64,000 nucleotides of DNA from Hevea brasiliensis (lineage: Eukaryota > Streptophyta > Magnoliopsida > Malpighiales > Euphorbiaceae): the NCBI RefSeq assembly GCF_030052815.1, contig NC_079499.1, forward strand, positions 86,405,183 to 86,469,182. The letters are read 5' to 3'. Both the position numbers and the translations under genes were made by a program. Below the pieces are notes generated by a model. The model had not been told where the DNA came from, did no database searches, and saw only the letters and a list, made by a program, of their open reading frames with translations. This document shows positions 23,016-36,495 of the stretch, in pieces. Position 1 is the first letter of the stretch; each line of letters begins with the position of its first letter.

Positions 23016-25406
23016 AGCTTATTGTTTAATTATTTAATTTTTATATTTCTTAAATTTTAAACTACTTAATCATTTCCTTTTATTTTGAATAATTTATTAA
23101 TGGAAAATTTTAAGCAATTATTTTATTAAAATATTTGCATTTAATAATAATTTTTACTGTTGCGATGTTGTAAGGTTTTATATTTTTATTTTTTTTAATT
23201 TAGATTTATCTATTGGCAGTTTTAAAAAAAGGCATGCTGTGTGTTGTGTGTGTTGTACGCGCTAAAGATGATAGTAAGCTTGGAACGCACACCCATGACT
23301 GATTGGATTGCGTGGAAAGATAGCTTTATCTATTTAAGGCTGCGGTCCCCACTTGCAACAGTGGATGTCTATACCACGTAGTCAACCTCTTTTATCAAGT
23401 TACAGAAAAGTTAATTAGATCATTTTTTTTTTTGTCAAAAATAAAACATGGTAACGAAAATCAAACTATAACTCATACATTATAATGTTAAATTGGCCTG
23501 GTAATATATATGCATTTTTTTTTTTATCTAAAGGTATAACATTCAGTATATAACCTATTAAAACTTACAATAAACTAAAAAAAAGCCTGACTAGCAGACA
23601 TAAGATCTAATGAAGTCTATCCCACAATTCCAAACCAAAACCCTATCTCAAGTAACTGAAGTCTACATGTTCAGAAGCCTAAATTCACAGACAAAAGATC
23701 TAACTTGGGCAGGGGAAAAGGCTAGAGCATATTGGTGGCTACGATTCAGGAATCACTGATTATGAAATTTGAACTGTCAGTTCAAATTCAATGAAATCAT
23801 GAGTCTAAACCAAATCACTAAGAGAATATTTGGAAAACAGTTCTTGAACCATTAGTTCCGATTCGAGCTCCGATTTAAAACGATTTGAAAAAAGGACGGT
23901 TTAAAATGATTTGGAAGATGGTTTGGGAGCAATTTAAGGGTGACTTAGATGAAAAAAAAATTAGAGAAAAATTTTATTAATTCAAAATTTAAGTTATATT
24001 ATAAAAATATTTTAATTTTTCTTAAAAACCTTTCAATCAAAATAAAATAAAATAAAATGAAAATAATTTATCTTTAAGAAAATTTAATAAACAAAGACTT
24101 GAATTTGATTAAAAAACTAGAAATGAAATTAATTTTTTTAAAAGAAATTAAGAAAAAGTTTAAGAAAAAGAAATTAAGAAAAATGTATCCCTTTAGGATT
24201 TAGAGAAATCAAAATTTCTAGTTCCATTGCTTGCCTTTTTTAAAAACATTATATGATAATTAATAATTGAAAAAGTGTAAAAGAGAACAAAAAAAATTAA
24301 AATAGAGGGTATTGAAAATTTTATTGAGGATATAAAATAGTAACAGAGTAACTGATATAGTATTGAAAATTTTAATGAGCATATAAAACAATAAAGTAGA
24401 AAATTTTAGATAGTACTGGAAATTAAAAAGAGTATAGAAAATAATTGTTTAGAGAATTTGAGAGAAATTAAAAAAGTATTAAGAATAAAAAAAAAGTGTA
24501 GAGAATTAATGATATATATAAATGAATTAGGAGTGGGGGTGAGGTATTTATTGAATTTTTTGGTATTTAAATCGTCGATTTGATCCAGTTCGAAACCATT
24601 AGTTTAATCCGGTATAGAATCACTAGTTCATGATTCTTAAAAAATATGAACCTAAACCAAACCACAAAAGGACAGTTTCAGTCTGGTTCGAAGCCGGTTT
24701 CGATTTTGATCGGTTTAGTTCGATTTTGACTAAATCAGTTTTGATTCAATTCCGATTCAAAATCAGACCGTGAGTACCCCTAGTCGCCACCACCTTCAAA
24801 GTCAATCACTGGGGAATCTATGAATGCCAAGAAGAAATTGAAGCCCATGCAAGGCAAAAGCCGCATTAAGGAGACTCCAAAATAACCATCCCCAATAACA
24901 AAGAGTGAATCAAGCCATAAGCCTTCCAAGACAAAAAGGGTGTCGAGGACCATAAAGAGAGGAGGACAGCAGCATAGAGCTCTTCAGCATTCACTAGCTT
25001 TAGAGAGTCAGCCACAATTAGATGTCACTGGCTTTAGAGAGTTAGCCACAGTTAGATGGTGGATAGAGACTCCAGAGATACTACATACTAACAAGAAAAC
25101 AAACCATTCTAAGCAACGGCGAAGCTAGAATTTGATATTAAAGGGGGCAAACTTTCATAAAAAAATATTGTGTAAATGCCTGTTCAGCTTAAATTTTGGA
25201 ATTGAAATTAGTATGAATATTTTTCCTAGTTTGGCTTAATAACAAATTTATATTCAATTCCCTTTAAGGCATTAGTATGGTTGAAATTAAAATTGAAATA
25301 TGAAATTCAATTAAATTTCATGTTTAGTACAATTTCATAGTTAAAATTTATTTACCCTTATTTTATAGTGTATCATAAATGGTAAAACAACCATGTCTTT
25401 TGTCAA
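23016..25406. other. Non-coding repeat-rich region before element C
   Basis: No gene is recognised. 24560-24790 is another GGTTCG/GATTTTGA-rich degenerate repeat ending in GTGAGTACCCCTAG, the mirror of a typical MITE-like start. A 27 bp unit (GCTTTAGAGAGT-AGCCACA) is directly repeated at about 24997-25057; the short frame over it is not considered a gene. GGCGAAGCTAGAATTTGATATTAAAGGGGGC at 25119-25149 looks like a diverged plant repeat end. The region between is AT-rich. Confidence 0.4.
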
Positions 25407-25789
25407 TGTAATAACCTGAATTTTAAAAATATAAATTTTATACTTTTATACATTATTCAAATATTACTTTAATATTACCTAACTAAATTATAATTTTTGT
25501 AATACGTTCATTTATATATATTTCTAATGTTATTCTTAAACATATTTTGTAAAATTATTTTAAAGTTTCAATCTTAAATTTAAATGATTTGTTTTAAAGT
25601 TTAATATTATACTAAGTATTAAAGTATTAATATTATCATGCTTTTATTTATACCTAGATTTTGTTTTATTATTTATACTTAGTTAATTGAAATATTTAAA
25701 TATTTAGTAGTAGTATTTAAATTATTAATTGGTTAGATTTTAAGGAAATTTAATTAAAAATTTACTTAATTGTTTTATTAGAATTGGTA

Positions 25790-25867
<78 letters not shown>

Positions 25868-25962
25868 GCAATAATAATAATTAAAAAAAAAGTTGGACAC
25901 AATGGGACATCCAGTAGGAAGAAGAAAAAAATAAAAATAATATATATATATATATATATATA
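25407..25962 (+). repeat. Element C 5' LTR, first part
   Basis: TGTAATAACCTGAATTTT begins a segment that is repeated at 49793-50245 and is therefore an LTR start. The 5 bp before it are GTCAA; the other flank is outside the window. Differences between the copies in the first ~75 bp are about five, mostly C/T. The segment carries a GAT repeat (25791-25836), an AAT repeat (25836-25879) and a TA repeat (25940-25962), where the viral sequence begins. The LTR resumes at 43885. Confidence 0.85.
25791..25879 (+). repeat. Compound microsatellite (TGA)n(TAA)n
   Basis: About 15 TGA units are followed by about 14 TAA units. The matching place in the 3' LTR (about 50174-50186) has only a few AAT units, so the array expanded after the two LTRs separated. 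Confidence 0.9.
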
Positions 25963-25989
25963 AGCTGAATTAAACGTTCTTCAAAAGGA

Positions 25990-28033
25990 TTTTCAGGTTG
26001 ACAAAGCTTATCTTCAAAAAGATTTTTATGCTCCTCATAATCATTAGAAAAGACTTTGGTTTTTCAAACACTTCATAAATCAAATGCAGGAAATCCAAGA
26101 AAGATTTTATGCATTCATTTATGAGCATCAAATGCATATTTTCTTTTTTGATTGGTTTGAAATTTATGCTTTTGAAAATAATCTGGAATATCCTTTTGCT
26201 TCTAAAACCTTAAACCCACTCTTTGAATCAACTTCTTGGCAAACTTCAAGAGGTGAATGGATTCAATCCGTCCACCCACCTCTCCAAGAACTTCAGATTA
26301 AACACCACAAAACCACCCTCGTAGCCTCTCCTTTCAAACTTAAAAATGAAAAAAATATTGAGAGGGATCTTGAGAATATCATCCAGCAGAACAACTAGAC
26401 CAATAGTCATCTTCATACTATTGGAAACCAGTTAAATGATCTTCAAAAGCAGATTCAGCACCCAACTAACATCACTTCCTCTGTGGAAAAAAGGATGAAA
26501 GCTCTAGCCTTCAAGCCCTTTGCAGTTTCAAGGAATTCTCTGTCTAACCTCCAACAAAAGAACAAGGAAAATGTTCTTCAAGCCATTCAGGATCGCCTAA
26601 ATCAACTTCCATCAACTTCTACAAAGTCCAATGTCATCATTCCAGACACTTTTGAAGCCTCTGTCAATGTAATGGAACAATCCTCTGATGAAGAGAAAGC
26701 TTTCCAAGAAGAAGCTCTTCCGGAAGTAAACAAAGTTCATTGGCAAAATCCTTAACAACTTTACTATCCAATAGCCACTACTCCAGATATTAATTTGGAA
26801 GACAAGCCGAGTGCCCTCTCCCAAAGCAGCTATAATGCTTCTTTTGTCTATGAATAAAACATAAATAGAATGTCTGAATACAATATTCTCAATATTTTTC
26901 GACAAATGACTATGGCTGCTAATGCCTATCGAACCCAGATAGGCATTACTGACCAAGCTATTGCGGAACTTCTCATAGTAGGATTCTCAAGTCAACTTAA
27001 AGGATGGTTGGATTATTATCTCACCCCCCAGTAGAAACTTGAGATTCTAAAGTCTGTTGAACTTGATGAAGATTAAGAACTAATACTTGATGAGCATGAC
27101 AGACCAATTCAAAATGCTGTTGCCACTCTCATCTTAGCCTTGACTCTTCACTTTGTCGGAGATCAATCACATCTCAAAGACAAGAATGCTGAACTTCTTT
27201 CTAATCTTCGGTGCAAGAAGCTTAGCGACTTCAAATGGTATAAGGATACTTTCCTTACTAGAGTTATGCTTCAGGAAGACTCTAATCTACCATTTTGGAA
27301 GGAGAAATTCCTTGTTGGCCTCCCTTATCTCCTTGGTGAAAAGGTTCGAAATAAGATCAATGAGCAGAACAACGAAAAAATTCCTTATGATCAGCTCACT
27401 TATGGAGAATTCATCAGCTTCACACAGAAAAGAAGGCTTAAAGATTTGCCAAGATCTTAAGCTACATAAACAACTCAAATGGGAGCTCTATAAAACCAAA
27501 AAAGAACTTGGAACCTTCTGCCAACAATTTGATATTTCCTACCAAAAGCCATCTTCCTCTTTAACTTCCAAACCCTGCACAGATTGCCAAACCAAGAGAC
27601 ACCGAAAAGCACAAAAAATACTCCTCCAAACCTAAATCCCCTTACTACCAAAGCAGACCCTCCAAGAGAAAATCTTACACTGGAAGGCACCAAAAAACTT
27701 CCCAAAAGCCTCATGATCCCCATTCCACTTCCAGAAGAGATGTTACTTGCTATAGATGTGGCAAGAAAGGTCACATTGCAAAATATTACAAGCTCAACAG
27801 GAGAATCCATGAGCTCCAACTTGAAGAAGAAACTTTGTATAAACTTAAAGTCCCTTTTGCTTGAGTCCTCCGATGCTAAAGAAACTGTTTCAATTTCTTT
27901 AGAAGATAGTCAGGCCCTCTAGCTTGATGAGGTCCTCTCCGAATCTTCTACTGCTGATGAATCCGAAAAGTAACTGAATATACTTACTAAAGATCAAAGG
28001 TTTATGCTTGATGTTATTCAACACATCCAAGAC
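25990..28033 (+). pseudogene. Pararetrovirus movement-protein end and coat-protein region
   Basis: The frame open at 26084-26398 has the HIFFFDWFEIYA segment. Frames at 26483-26755 and 27140-27460 continue the capsid region; the latter has the IPYDQLTYGEFISF stretch typical of Caulimoviridae coat proteins. A zinc knuckle at about 27745-27790 (CYRCGKKGHIAK) has Tyr where the last Cys should be. Stops are at about 26397, 26753, 26858, 27033, 27076 and 27458, with frame changes between. The region ends abruptly at the LTR of chromovirus B after HIQD. The N-terminal part of the movement protein is absent. Confidence 0.75.
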
Positions 28034-31000
28034 TGTAACACCCCTATGTTCGGTAGTGCGTTCTACTGTTCCAATGACCAGTGTTGTCCGGACAGCTAGA
28101 ATGCCTAGAACTACACTTCGATATGAGTGAGGAGACATAAAATAATAAAATACAAGAAAAGAAAATACAAGAAAAACAAAGGAAAAATAATAGCAAAGAA
28201 ATGTAACCAAGTTAAGCGAGCCGAGAACCCTAGCGATGGGTGACCGCACCGGGAAGTCACGGTGTGGACCGTTGACTAGCCCTGGACTGCGGGGAACCCT
28301 GAAAAATATTTTTAGGACTTAAAGAGACATCAATTGAAGTATAAATATCATTAGAAATATCAAAAAAAATTAATTAATTAGTACAAAGAAAAGTGAGAAA
28401 TCGAAAAACTAACAAAACTCGGTGTTACCGAAAAATTGGGAATGTAATCCGAACAGGGGCATTGTGGTCATTTGACACCCCGAGTTGCCTTTTGACCTAA
28501 ATGTCCATTAAAAATAAATAATATTACACTTGAAAAATATAATGAAAAATTAAATTAGAGGTACCTAATATAAATAACAAAAATGGGATTTAAATTGAGT
28601 AATTAACACATTTAACTTACAATGTAATTAAATATTGGTGAGTGGAACACTATGGGGTTAAAATAATCAATATGTGGGCAGGTGTAAACCCCACTAACAC
28701 CTTCATCTTCTTCATTCACTCACCATTGCCGAAATGAAAAGCTTGAAAATCCTCCATGGCCGTTTTGCTTAAAGCTTCATAATCTCCATCATTTCCACCT
28801 CCAAACACCAAAGTTTCTTCACTAATTTTGATCCCCACCTCACAAAGAAGAAGTAGATACTAAATTCAAGGGAGTTTGGTGAAGATTCAACAAGCCCCAA
28901 CAATAGGTAAGTGTTTAAATTGATTTCTTTCTTAAGTAAAGTTTATGGGAAGCTTGAGATGAATGAATTTATGAAGAAATTTTGAGGTTTTGGTGAATTG
29001 TTATTATGCACTAGTTTAGGCAGCCATGGTAAGTAAAGAACTTGAATTATTTTTCACATGCAATTGATGGGTATTGGTGTTGATTAAAGTAAATCAAAGT
29101 TTAGTAGGTTAATTATTGGTGTATGTTAAGTTAAGCACTTAAATTGGAAATGTATGTTGAGTTTGAATTCTATGCGTGATTGCCTAAATGGATAGCCATG
29201 GAATTGTACACTAAATGAAATATTATTACATTTATTATGGAGAATTAATGTTGACTAATGTGATTTAAAGTTTTGATAAGTTAACTTCATGTATATGTAA
29301 TGGTGGACCAAGTGGAGAATTGAGCTTGAAAGCAATATTGGGAGGTTTACAAATGCGGCAGCTTGTTAACTCTTTGAAGAATGCTGGAATTCATGAAGTT
29401 GTTTAATGAATTGTGGTCCTAAAGTTTGCCAAATATGTATGTAAATTAGTAGTGAAGATATATGTTATGATAGTGGACATGTAAATGAGCATGATTAAGT
29501 GATTAAATTATGGTAATTGAGTTTGACAAATTCTGCACTTTATGGTGTATGTTGAAAGTGATTGTAAGCTGCCAAAATGATCAATAATATTTTGTGAAAT
29601 ATGTTTAGGTTAGGGTACAAACCAGAATTGGCATGAAAGTGAAGTTTGGTAAGTGTTAAAGGTGATTTTTGATGAGTATAAACAAAATACAATAGGGCAG
29701 TTTGTGTTTTGGGCTTAGAACCTTAAGTGTGTGGCTCCAATTGGTATGAAACCAATTGGAGGTGAAACTAGGCACAAAATGTGCCAACTTTCATGAAGGA
29801 AGCATGCCAAAATTCTGCTTGTAAAGTAACTTGAAAAATGACCGAATCCGAATTAGTGCAATTAAGGCCTGAAAATTTACCATTTGGGCAGCAGTTAGTG
29901 TTTAGGCCATAACTCACACAAAACAGGTCCAATTGACCTGAAGTTTTGACCATGAATAGTTAAGACCCATATCTACAAGTCTTATGAAGACACCAAAACC
30001 CAGAAATGACCATAAGAAAGTCAAAAAGCTTGCACAAGTTCGGGTCCAAAAACTGGCCGAACCTAAAATGACCTAAAATGACCTAAAGTGACCAATTTTG
30101 ATACATTTTGACCAGCAATAGTAAAATGACCATAACTTGGTCTACATAACTCAGAATGACCTGAAATTTTGCCCCGCATGCAATAAGACATAGATCTACA
30201 AGTTTATAGTTTTGACCGAAACCCGAAAACTGAGGGAACTAGGTCGTCCGGCTAGGTCAAACTAGTATCCCGGAATCTAGCAAATTGCAATAAAACGCAA
30301 TATACATGGAAATGAGTTTGGTAACATGTACCAACCCTAAAAGACTATTGAATGTGACATATTAGTAACATTAAAACCTAATTTACCTAGAACGCATCGA
30401 GGGTCGACACATTAGGTTGACTAAGCAAATAATAGAATTCAGTGAATTAATTATCAAGCATTATCGTTAGAGACAATTTAAATGAGTACTGAAACACTTC
30501 AAATTGTGTTTCTCAGTTAGCAAAGACTCAGGGAAAGGGAAGGAAACACTGAGTCAAGGCCAGGAGACAGTTATCAGAGGTTTGTGCACAACAGCTAATT
30601 CTTTTGAATTTTTTTTCAATTGAAATGAATTATGACTATTTGTACATTATTGTTTTAAATTGTGGAAATGTGTTTGAATGAATATTTATTGCTTGAAAAG
30701 CATTGTAAATGGTTTGAAACTGTGAAAAATTATTTGAATGATATTGATGGATACTTATTGATTGAAAAGCATTGGAAATGATTTGAAACCACAGCTATCA
30801 TATATATTGATTGTATTCCTCGCTAGCTTGTCTAGTGGGACGAATTGAATCCCTTCTCTGGCTGAAGTGTTGAGGTGTGTGCCTATTGAGGACGAATAGA
30901 ATGAGTACTCATATTTTTGCTAGCTAGCTATGTTATTCCTCATTAGCCATCGGCTTCTGGGACAAATTGAATACCTCATTAGCCATCGGCTTTTGGGACG

Positions 31001-31912
31001 AATTGAACTTTGGAACATGATTAAGCTGTGTGTGATTTATTGATATGTATTGTAAGATTGTGAAATGGAGTTTAAATTCTTATTGACATTCACTGTCTTT
31101 TGAATTTAACTATGTTTTGATTTCTGAGATTTATTGTGATGTTGTAAAATAGAGTTTAAATTCCTTATGACATTTATTGTCTTGAATCTAACTATGGTTT
31201 TACGTATCCACTATTTATATGATTTATGACTTGTGATTTAAATTTGTATTTGGTAAATATTGTGCACCACTGAGACATTGTCTCAGCGATAGCTTTTCAT
31301 TGCTGTCGCAGGTAGATAGACGGACAGGGCAGCAGACTAGGTTGCTAGTACATTCAGCAAGAGATCATTGGGTATATTGAGTATACCTCATTTTGCATTT
31401 TGTACTATAATGTATATTCACTGTATGTATATTTTGTTCTTGGTTTGAGCAGTTGTAAAATAAAATTGTACCTTGAAGTTGTAAAATAAATTATGAGTTA
31501 TTTTGACTTTTAAAATTTGTACTGTATCTCTTTAATCTCAGTCTTTGAAAATTTATTGTGGAATTGAGTTGAGGAAAATATTGTGTTGTTTAACTGTTGG
31601 AGTTGAGATTGAGAAATATATTGAAGTGTTTTTTTACAGGTTTCCTGAAGAACTATTTTATCCAAAATACAGATGGCACTCTGCCAAAATTTTTACAGAA
31701 ATTCCTAATAATTCAAATGTGTTAGTTCTATCACTTCAGTTCAAAAAGTTTTTAACACCTATAAATAGTGCTCACCACTGTAAAAAAAAGAAGTAAGAAA
31801 AGTTTTAAAATCCCTTGTAGTGTATTTAATGGGTTATCAGTAGACGAAGTTGGTAATTCATTAGGTATACTACGGGATCATGTTATGCCTTACAAAGGGG
31901 TAGGGTGTGACA
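28034..31912 (+). repeat. 5' LTR of chromovirus B
   Basis: The 3879 bp LTR begins TGTAACACCCCTATGTTC directly after viral sequence (flank AAGAC) and ends GGTGTGACA. The primer-binding site follows 8 bp later. Its end is closely similar to that of LTR A (CTACGGGATCATGTTATGCC), while the start differs, so B is a sister family. It carries the GTGCAC palindrome (30582-30591) and the tandem stem-loops (31270-31308). Confidence 0.9.
31270..31308 (+). other. Tandem stem-loops in LTR B
   Basis: Stem 1 pairs CTGAGAC (31270-31276) with GTCTCAG (31280-31286). Stem 2 pairs CGATAGC (31287-31293) with GCTGTCG (31302-31308). Compared with LTR A, stem 1 changed on both sides (T to AC, A to GT) and kept pairing. 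Confidence 0.6.
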
Positions 31913-31920
31913 TGTTTTAG

Positions 31921-31932
31921 TGGTATCAGAGC
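31921..31932 (+). promoter_or_regulatory. Primer-binding site of chromovirus B (tRNA-iMet)
   Basis: TGGTATCAGAGC matches the 3' end complement of plant initiator-Met tRNA, the usual primer for Tekay-type elements. It stands 8 bp after the LTR end (spacer TGTTTTAG). Confidence 0.9.
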
Positions 31933-32101
31933 TAGTTTTTAAATTCTGTTTTTACCTGTTATTTGAATATTCTTTCTTCATAGTACAACTGCTCAATGTC
32001 ATTGTTTGATACATACAGTACATTACATTATAAATATGCACTAACGGGAGGAAATCTCCTTGTGTTGTTTGTTCAGGAGGTCTAAGATCCTCGCGTTGAC
32101 T

Positions 32102-33267
32102 ATGGAAGAGGGTGATCGTTCAGTCGATCAATCTATAGAGGCTGAGGTGCAAGGGGATGCCCCAGCCCTACACAATGTCAGCGGTTCAAGAAGATCACTC
32201 GCAGCATCTGCTTTCCTGCTCAGTTTGCTCAGCAGATGGCTGCAATGTTCCAACAAATGGCTGGTAATATGCCTACTCAAGTCCCAATACAGACACCAGT
32301 GGTACAACCACAGTCTCCTGCTAGGCAGTATGACAAATTGATGAAATATGGGGCTACAGAGTTCAAGGGGACAGTGGATCCTCTAGAGGCCGAACAATGG
32401 TTAGAGAGGATGGATAGGGTGTTCAAGAAACTGCACTGCACAGAGGAGCTCAGATTTGAATACTCAATATCTTTGCTACAGGGGGATGCTTATGACTGGT
32501 GGAAAACCATTCCCCACAATCTGGTAGAACCTGTAGTGCTAACATGGAATGACTTTCTTAGGGAATTCAGACAAAAATATGTCCCCAATGCTTATGTAGA
32601 CCAGAAGCTACAAGAGTTCCTAAGTCTGAAACAGGGGAGCAGATTAGTGGCTGAGTATGAAATGGAATTTTTTGGCCTAAGCCATTATGCAGTAAGTCTA
32701 CTTTCTACCAGCAGGGAGAGATGTAAGAGGTTTGAAACCGGCTTGAAGCCTAGTATCAGATTACAAGTAGTCGGATTCAAACACACTAACTTCTCTGAAC
32801 TTGTTTCTCAAGCCCTAGAGTTGGAAAGAATTGAGTCTGAAGCAGCTCCTGAGAAAAAGAAATCAGAGAAGACAGAGAAAGAGGGAAAATCAGTAGAACA
32901 GAGTTCCAGTGGTCCTACTGGAAAGAGGAAGAACCATGGGGGACACAGCAGAGGTGGCAAGAAGTCTGGTAGGGGAAGATATTCAGGACAGAAGCCTCCT
33001 CTATCTGGTCAGCAGAGTACCAGAGGTTCCTACCCTCCCCGCCAATATGAAACTTGTGGAAGAAATCATGGTGGAATAAGCTACAAGGCTATTGGAGCCT
33101 GTTATAACTATGGAGGCACAGGACACTTTGCCAAGGACTGCACTAGTAGTCGCAGAGTTGGACCACCTCCTACTACTGTAGAAGGGTCAGTTCAAAGCCC
33201 TGTCACCAGAAGTTCACACCACCCAGCAGAGGTAGAGGCAGCCCAACAGGCACCCAAGGCACAGTGA
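32102..33267 (+). pseudogene. Chromovirus B gag
   Basis: Capsid-like protein of the retrotransposon particle. The likely start is ATG at 32102 (MEEGDRSVDQS). A frameshift near 32205 moves to the frame open at 32236-33267. That frame has the retrotransposon gag core (FKGTVDPLEAEQWLERMDR, YDWWKTI, WNDFLREFRQKY) followed by a basic Gly/Arg/Lys-rich tail. The zinc knuckle CYNYGGTGHFAKDC at about 33097-33138 has Tyr in place of the second Cys. The frame ends with TGA and the protease frame overlaps by a few bases. Confidence 0.85.
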
Positions 33268-35003
33268 AACAATCAGAGCAAGACAGTGCTCCAGTCAGAA
33301 TCTATGCAATGAGACAGAGAGAAGAGGCCGAGGCATCTGATGTTGTAGCTGGTACCTTCTCAACTTTTAATCAAGATGTGTTTGTGTTATTTGATCCGGG
33401 TTCTACCCATTCTTATGTGAGTGCTAGCATCATTGATTGCATTGCTGTTCCATGTACAAAAATGGACTTTGAGGTGCTAGTAACATGTTCGTTAGGATAG
33501 GAGGTCAGGGTTAATAAAATGTATAGGGATTGTCCTTTGGTGATCCAAGGACACACTTTTCTATCTGATTTCATTGAAATGCCCTTTAGAGATTATGATA
33601 TCATCTTGGGCATGGATTGGTTAGCCAGGCATCATGCCATGATTGATCAGTAGGTCAAGAGTCACTTTTGGTCTCCTCGATGATGATGTGGTAATACATG
33701 GGGAGAGGCAGCTATTACCATCAAACATCATTTCGGCTGCACTAGCTAGAAAAATGATCAGAAAGGGGAGTGAAGCATACTTGGCACATGTGGTAGACAC
33801 CCAAGTGGGGAGTCCAGCATTGAAGGACATCCCTACAGTATATGACTTTCCATATGTGTTTCCTGATGAATTTCTAGGATTACCTCCGGAAAGAGAAGTG
33901 CAGTTTGAAATTAATGTTATGCCTGGTGTGGATCTAATCTCCATAACACCATATAGAATAGCACCAACAGAGTTGAAGGAGTTGAAGATACAGTTGCAAG
34001 AATTACTTGAAAAGGGCTTCATTCGCCTTAGTGTGTCACCTTGGGGAGCACCAGTATTGTTTGTTAAGAAGAAGGATGGTACTCTCCACTTATGTATAGA
34101 TTACCAGCAGTTGAATAAGGTGACAATAAAGAACAGATATCCATTGCCTCGCATTGATGATCTGTTTGATCAGTTGAAGGGTGCAGCTGTATTTTCCAAA
34201 ATTAATTTGCGATCTGATTATTATCAGTTGAAGGTGTAAGAGCAGAGTATTCCAAAAACTGCTTTCAGAACTCGGTATGGCCACTATGAGTTTCTAGTAA
34301 TGCCATTCGGGTTAACAAATGCTCCAGCTGCTTTTAAGGATCTGATGAACACTATTTTCAGACCATATCTCGACCAATTTGTGGTGGTGTTTATTGATGA
34401 CATTTTGATATATTCGAGGAATGCAGAGGAGCATTACAGACATCTGCGGATTGTACTGCAGACTTTAAGGGAGAAACAGCTATACGCCAAATTGTCGAAG
34501 TGTGAATTTTGGCTAAAAGAAATCTCCTTTTTGGGACATGTTGTGTCAGCTGAAGGGATCAAGGTAGATTCCAGCAAGGTAGAAGCTATCCTTAATTGGA
34601 AGCCGCCCAGGAACATCACAGAAATTCGCAGTTTTCTGGGTTTAGCTGGATATTACCGTCGGTTTGTGAAGGGGTTTTCTATGTTATCTTCTCCACTGAC
34701 TAAGCTACTTCGGAAAGATGTAAAATTTCAGTAGACAGGTAAATGTCAGCAGAGTTTTGATGAGTTGAAGAGGTGTTTGACTGAAGCTCCAGTCCTTACC
34801 TTACCTACTCTGGGTAAAGAATACACAGTTTATAGTGATGCTTCTCACAATGGGTTAGGCTGTGTACTGATGCAAGATCGGAATGTCATTGCTTATGCGT
34901 CACGCCAGCTGAAACAGCATGAGAGGAACTACCCAACACATGATTTGGAGCTAGCAGCTATTGTTTTTGCTCTGAAGATCTGGAGACACTATTTGTGTGG
35001 ACA
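33264..35003 (+). pseudogene. Chromovirus B protease, RT and RNase H (truncated pol)
   Basis: The protease has the active-site DPGSTHSYV stretch at about 33403-33430, with stops at 33498 and 33651. Reverse transcriptase covers about 33955-34730 and keeps [10 protein letters not shown] and [19 protein letters not shown] carries Asn where the first catalytic Asp is expected. A stop stands at 34238. RNase H starts at about 34765 ([10 protein letters not shown]). The pol ends at about 35003, where viral sequence resumes. Integrase, chromodomain and 3' LTR are lost, so this copy was cut by a deletion that runs into the pararetrovirus. Confidence 0.87.
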
Positions 35004-35445
35004 GAATATCTCACTTCAACACTCTTGTGAAGTATCATCTACTAAAACCCCTTTTACTTCTGTGCCATCCAAAGCCAATAACCCATATGACCTCACAGCC
35101 ATCTTACAAAAAGCCAAAACTTCCAAGACAAAAACCTCTGTTTCCACCATTCAAGAACTCCATACAGAAATTAAAACCATCAAGTCTGAACTCAAGCAAC
35201 TCCAAACCAAACAGAAGAAAGACTCTGCTATCATCCAATTTCTTCTTAAGAAATTTTCTAAAGAAGAAGAGAATGAACCTGAACTTGAAACCAAAACACC
35301 ATAACTAGCCAATCTTCAAGATATTCTAGACAATTTTCTTTCAATTTTAAAGCAAATCACTTCCCAAAAATATTTGGTGAAAATAACTTTAAAAATTGCT
35401 GATGATTTTCGATTGGATACTATTTCTCTCTTTGATTTAGGTGCT
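35004..35445 (+). pseudogene. Pararetrovirus linker and start of protease
   Basis: A Lys/Glu-rich, probably coiled-coil stretch ([20 protein letters not shown]) is open to 35304. After a stop, the protease start with LFDLGA (an altered D-T/S-G active site) is read at about 35420-35440. The insertion of the minus-strand LTR remnant at 35446 cuts the protease in the middle of its active site. The other half resumes at 40007 after the duplicated GTGCT. The frame is fused in phase to the RNase H of chromovirus B upstream. Confidence 0.75.
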
Positions 35446-36495
35446 TGTCATACCTTACCCCTCTATAAGGCATAACATGATCCCGTAGAATACCTAATGA
35501 ACTACTGAACTTCACCTTCCAATAACTCATTAAGTACCCTACAAGGGATTTTAAATCATTTTCTTACTTTTTACAAATGATGAGCATTTTCTAATAGATA
35601 TTAAAACATTATTTAATTAGAGTTTGTAAACTAGTTAAATTTTTTGTCCTTTTTTATTTTTTCATAAATTTTAGGAAAATTTCGGTAGAGTGTCGTCTGT
35701 ATTTTGATAAAATAGTTCTAAGTAATACTAAGTAATCCAAAATAATACTAAGTAATTTCATTTAAATTAAAACAAAATATTTTCATTCATATTTCATTAC
35801 AGTTAAAAAAAATTATATTCATCCAAAATTTATATTAGAAAATCCAACTAATATTATTACAAACTTTATACAACTGCTAATGACCAGTTCCACATGTACA
35901 TACATTTACATACATCAAAATAATTATTACAATCAGGGTATAAAATATACCCGATAGAACTTCAGGGAAGGTCGCTCCACAATCCTTAGCAGCTCACTCT
36001 ACTGCTCTTCTAGTCTCTATATCTACGATAGCAATGACAGCCATCACTGAGTACTATGACTCAATGGTGCACAATATACTAAAATAATCTTAATGCGGAA
36101 TTTAATTCATACTTATTCAAAAATTGAACTGAACATGAGAAATAAATTCAAAATATGACTTATAAAATTTTAATCCAAATAATTTTATTTCGAAAGTCTC
36201 AAAATAAATTTTATAAAACACACAGTTATATCATGCCATTCGAAACATATTAATCTCAATAGCCAGAGGCTTATGAGAAGTCACATCACAAGGCTAGCTA
36301 GCTCAAATATATGGGAACCCATTTTTTTTCTTCTTCTACTGGCACACACCTCAACATTTCAGCCAGAGAAGGAATCAAAATTCGAGTATCCTAGCTCAAA
36401 TGTAATGCACTGTATGTAACAAATAAGGACATTGAGTAGTTGTACTTAGCAAAGAAAAGACACAAATTCACAAATTAAACATACTTTAAAAATTT

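Noticed and set aside
24940..25128. 62-codon open frame
   Set aside because: Built on a short direct repeat, no recognisable domain, no plant gene features around it.
32060..32341. Separate 93-codon gene before gag
   Set aside because: Its ATG region from 32102 is the normal gag start; the frame runs off after a frameshift near 32205.
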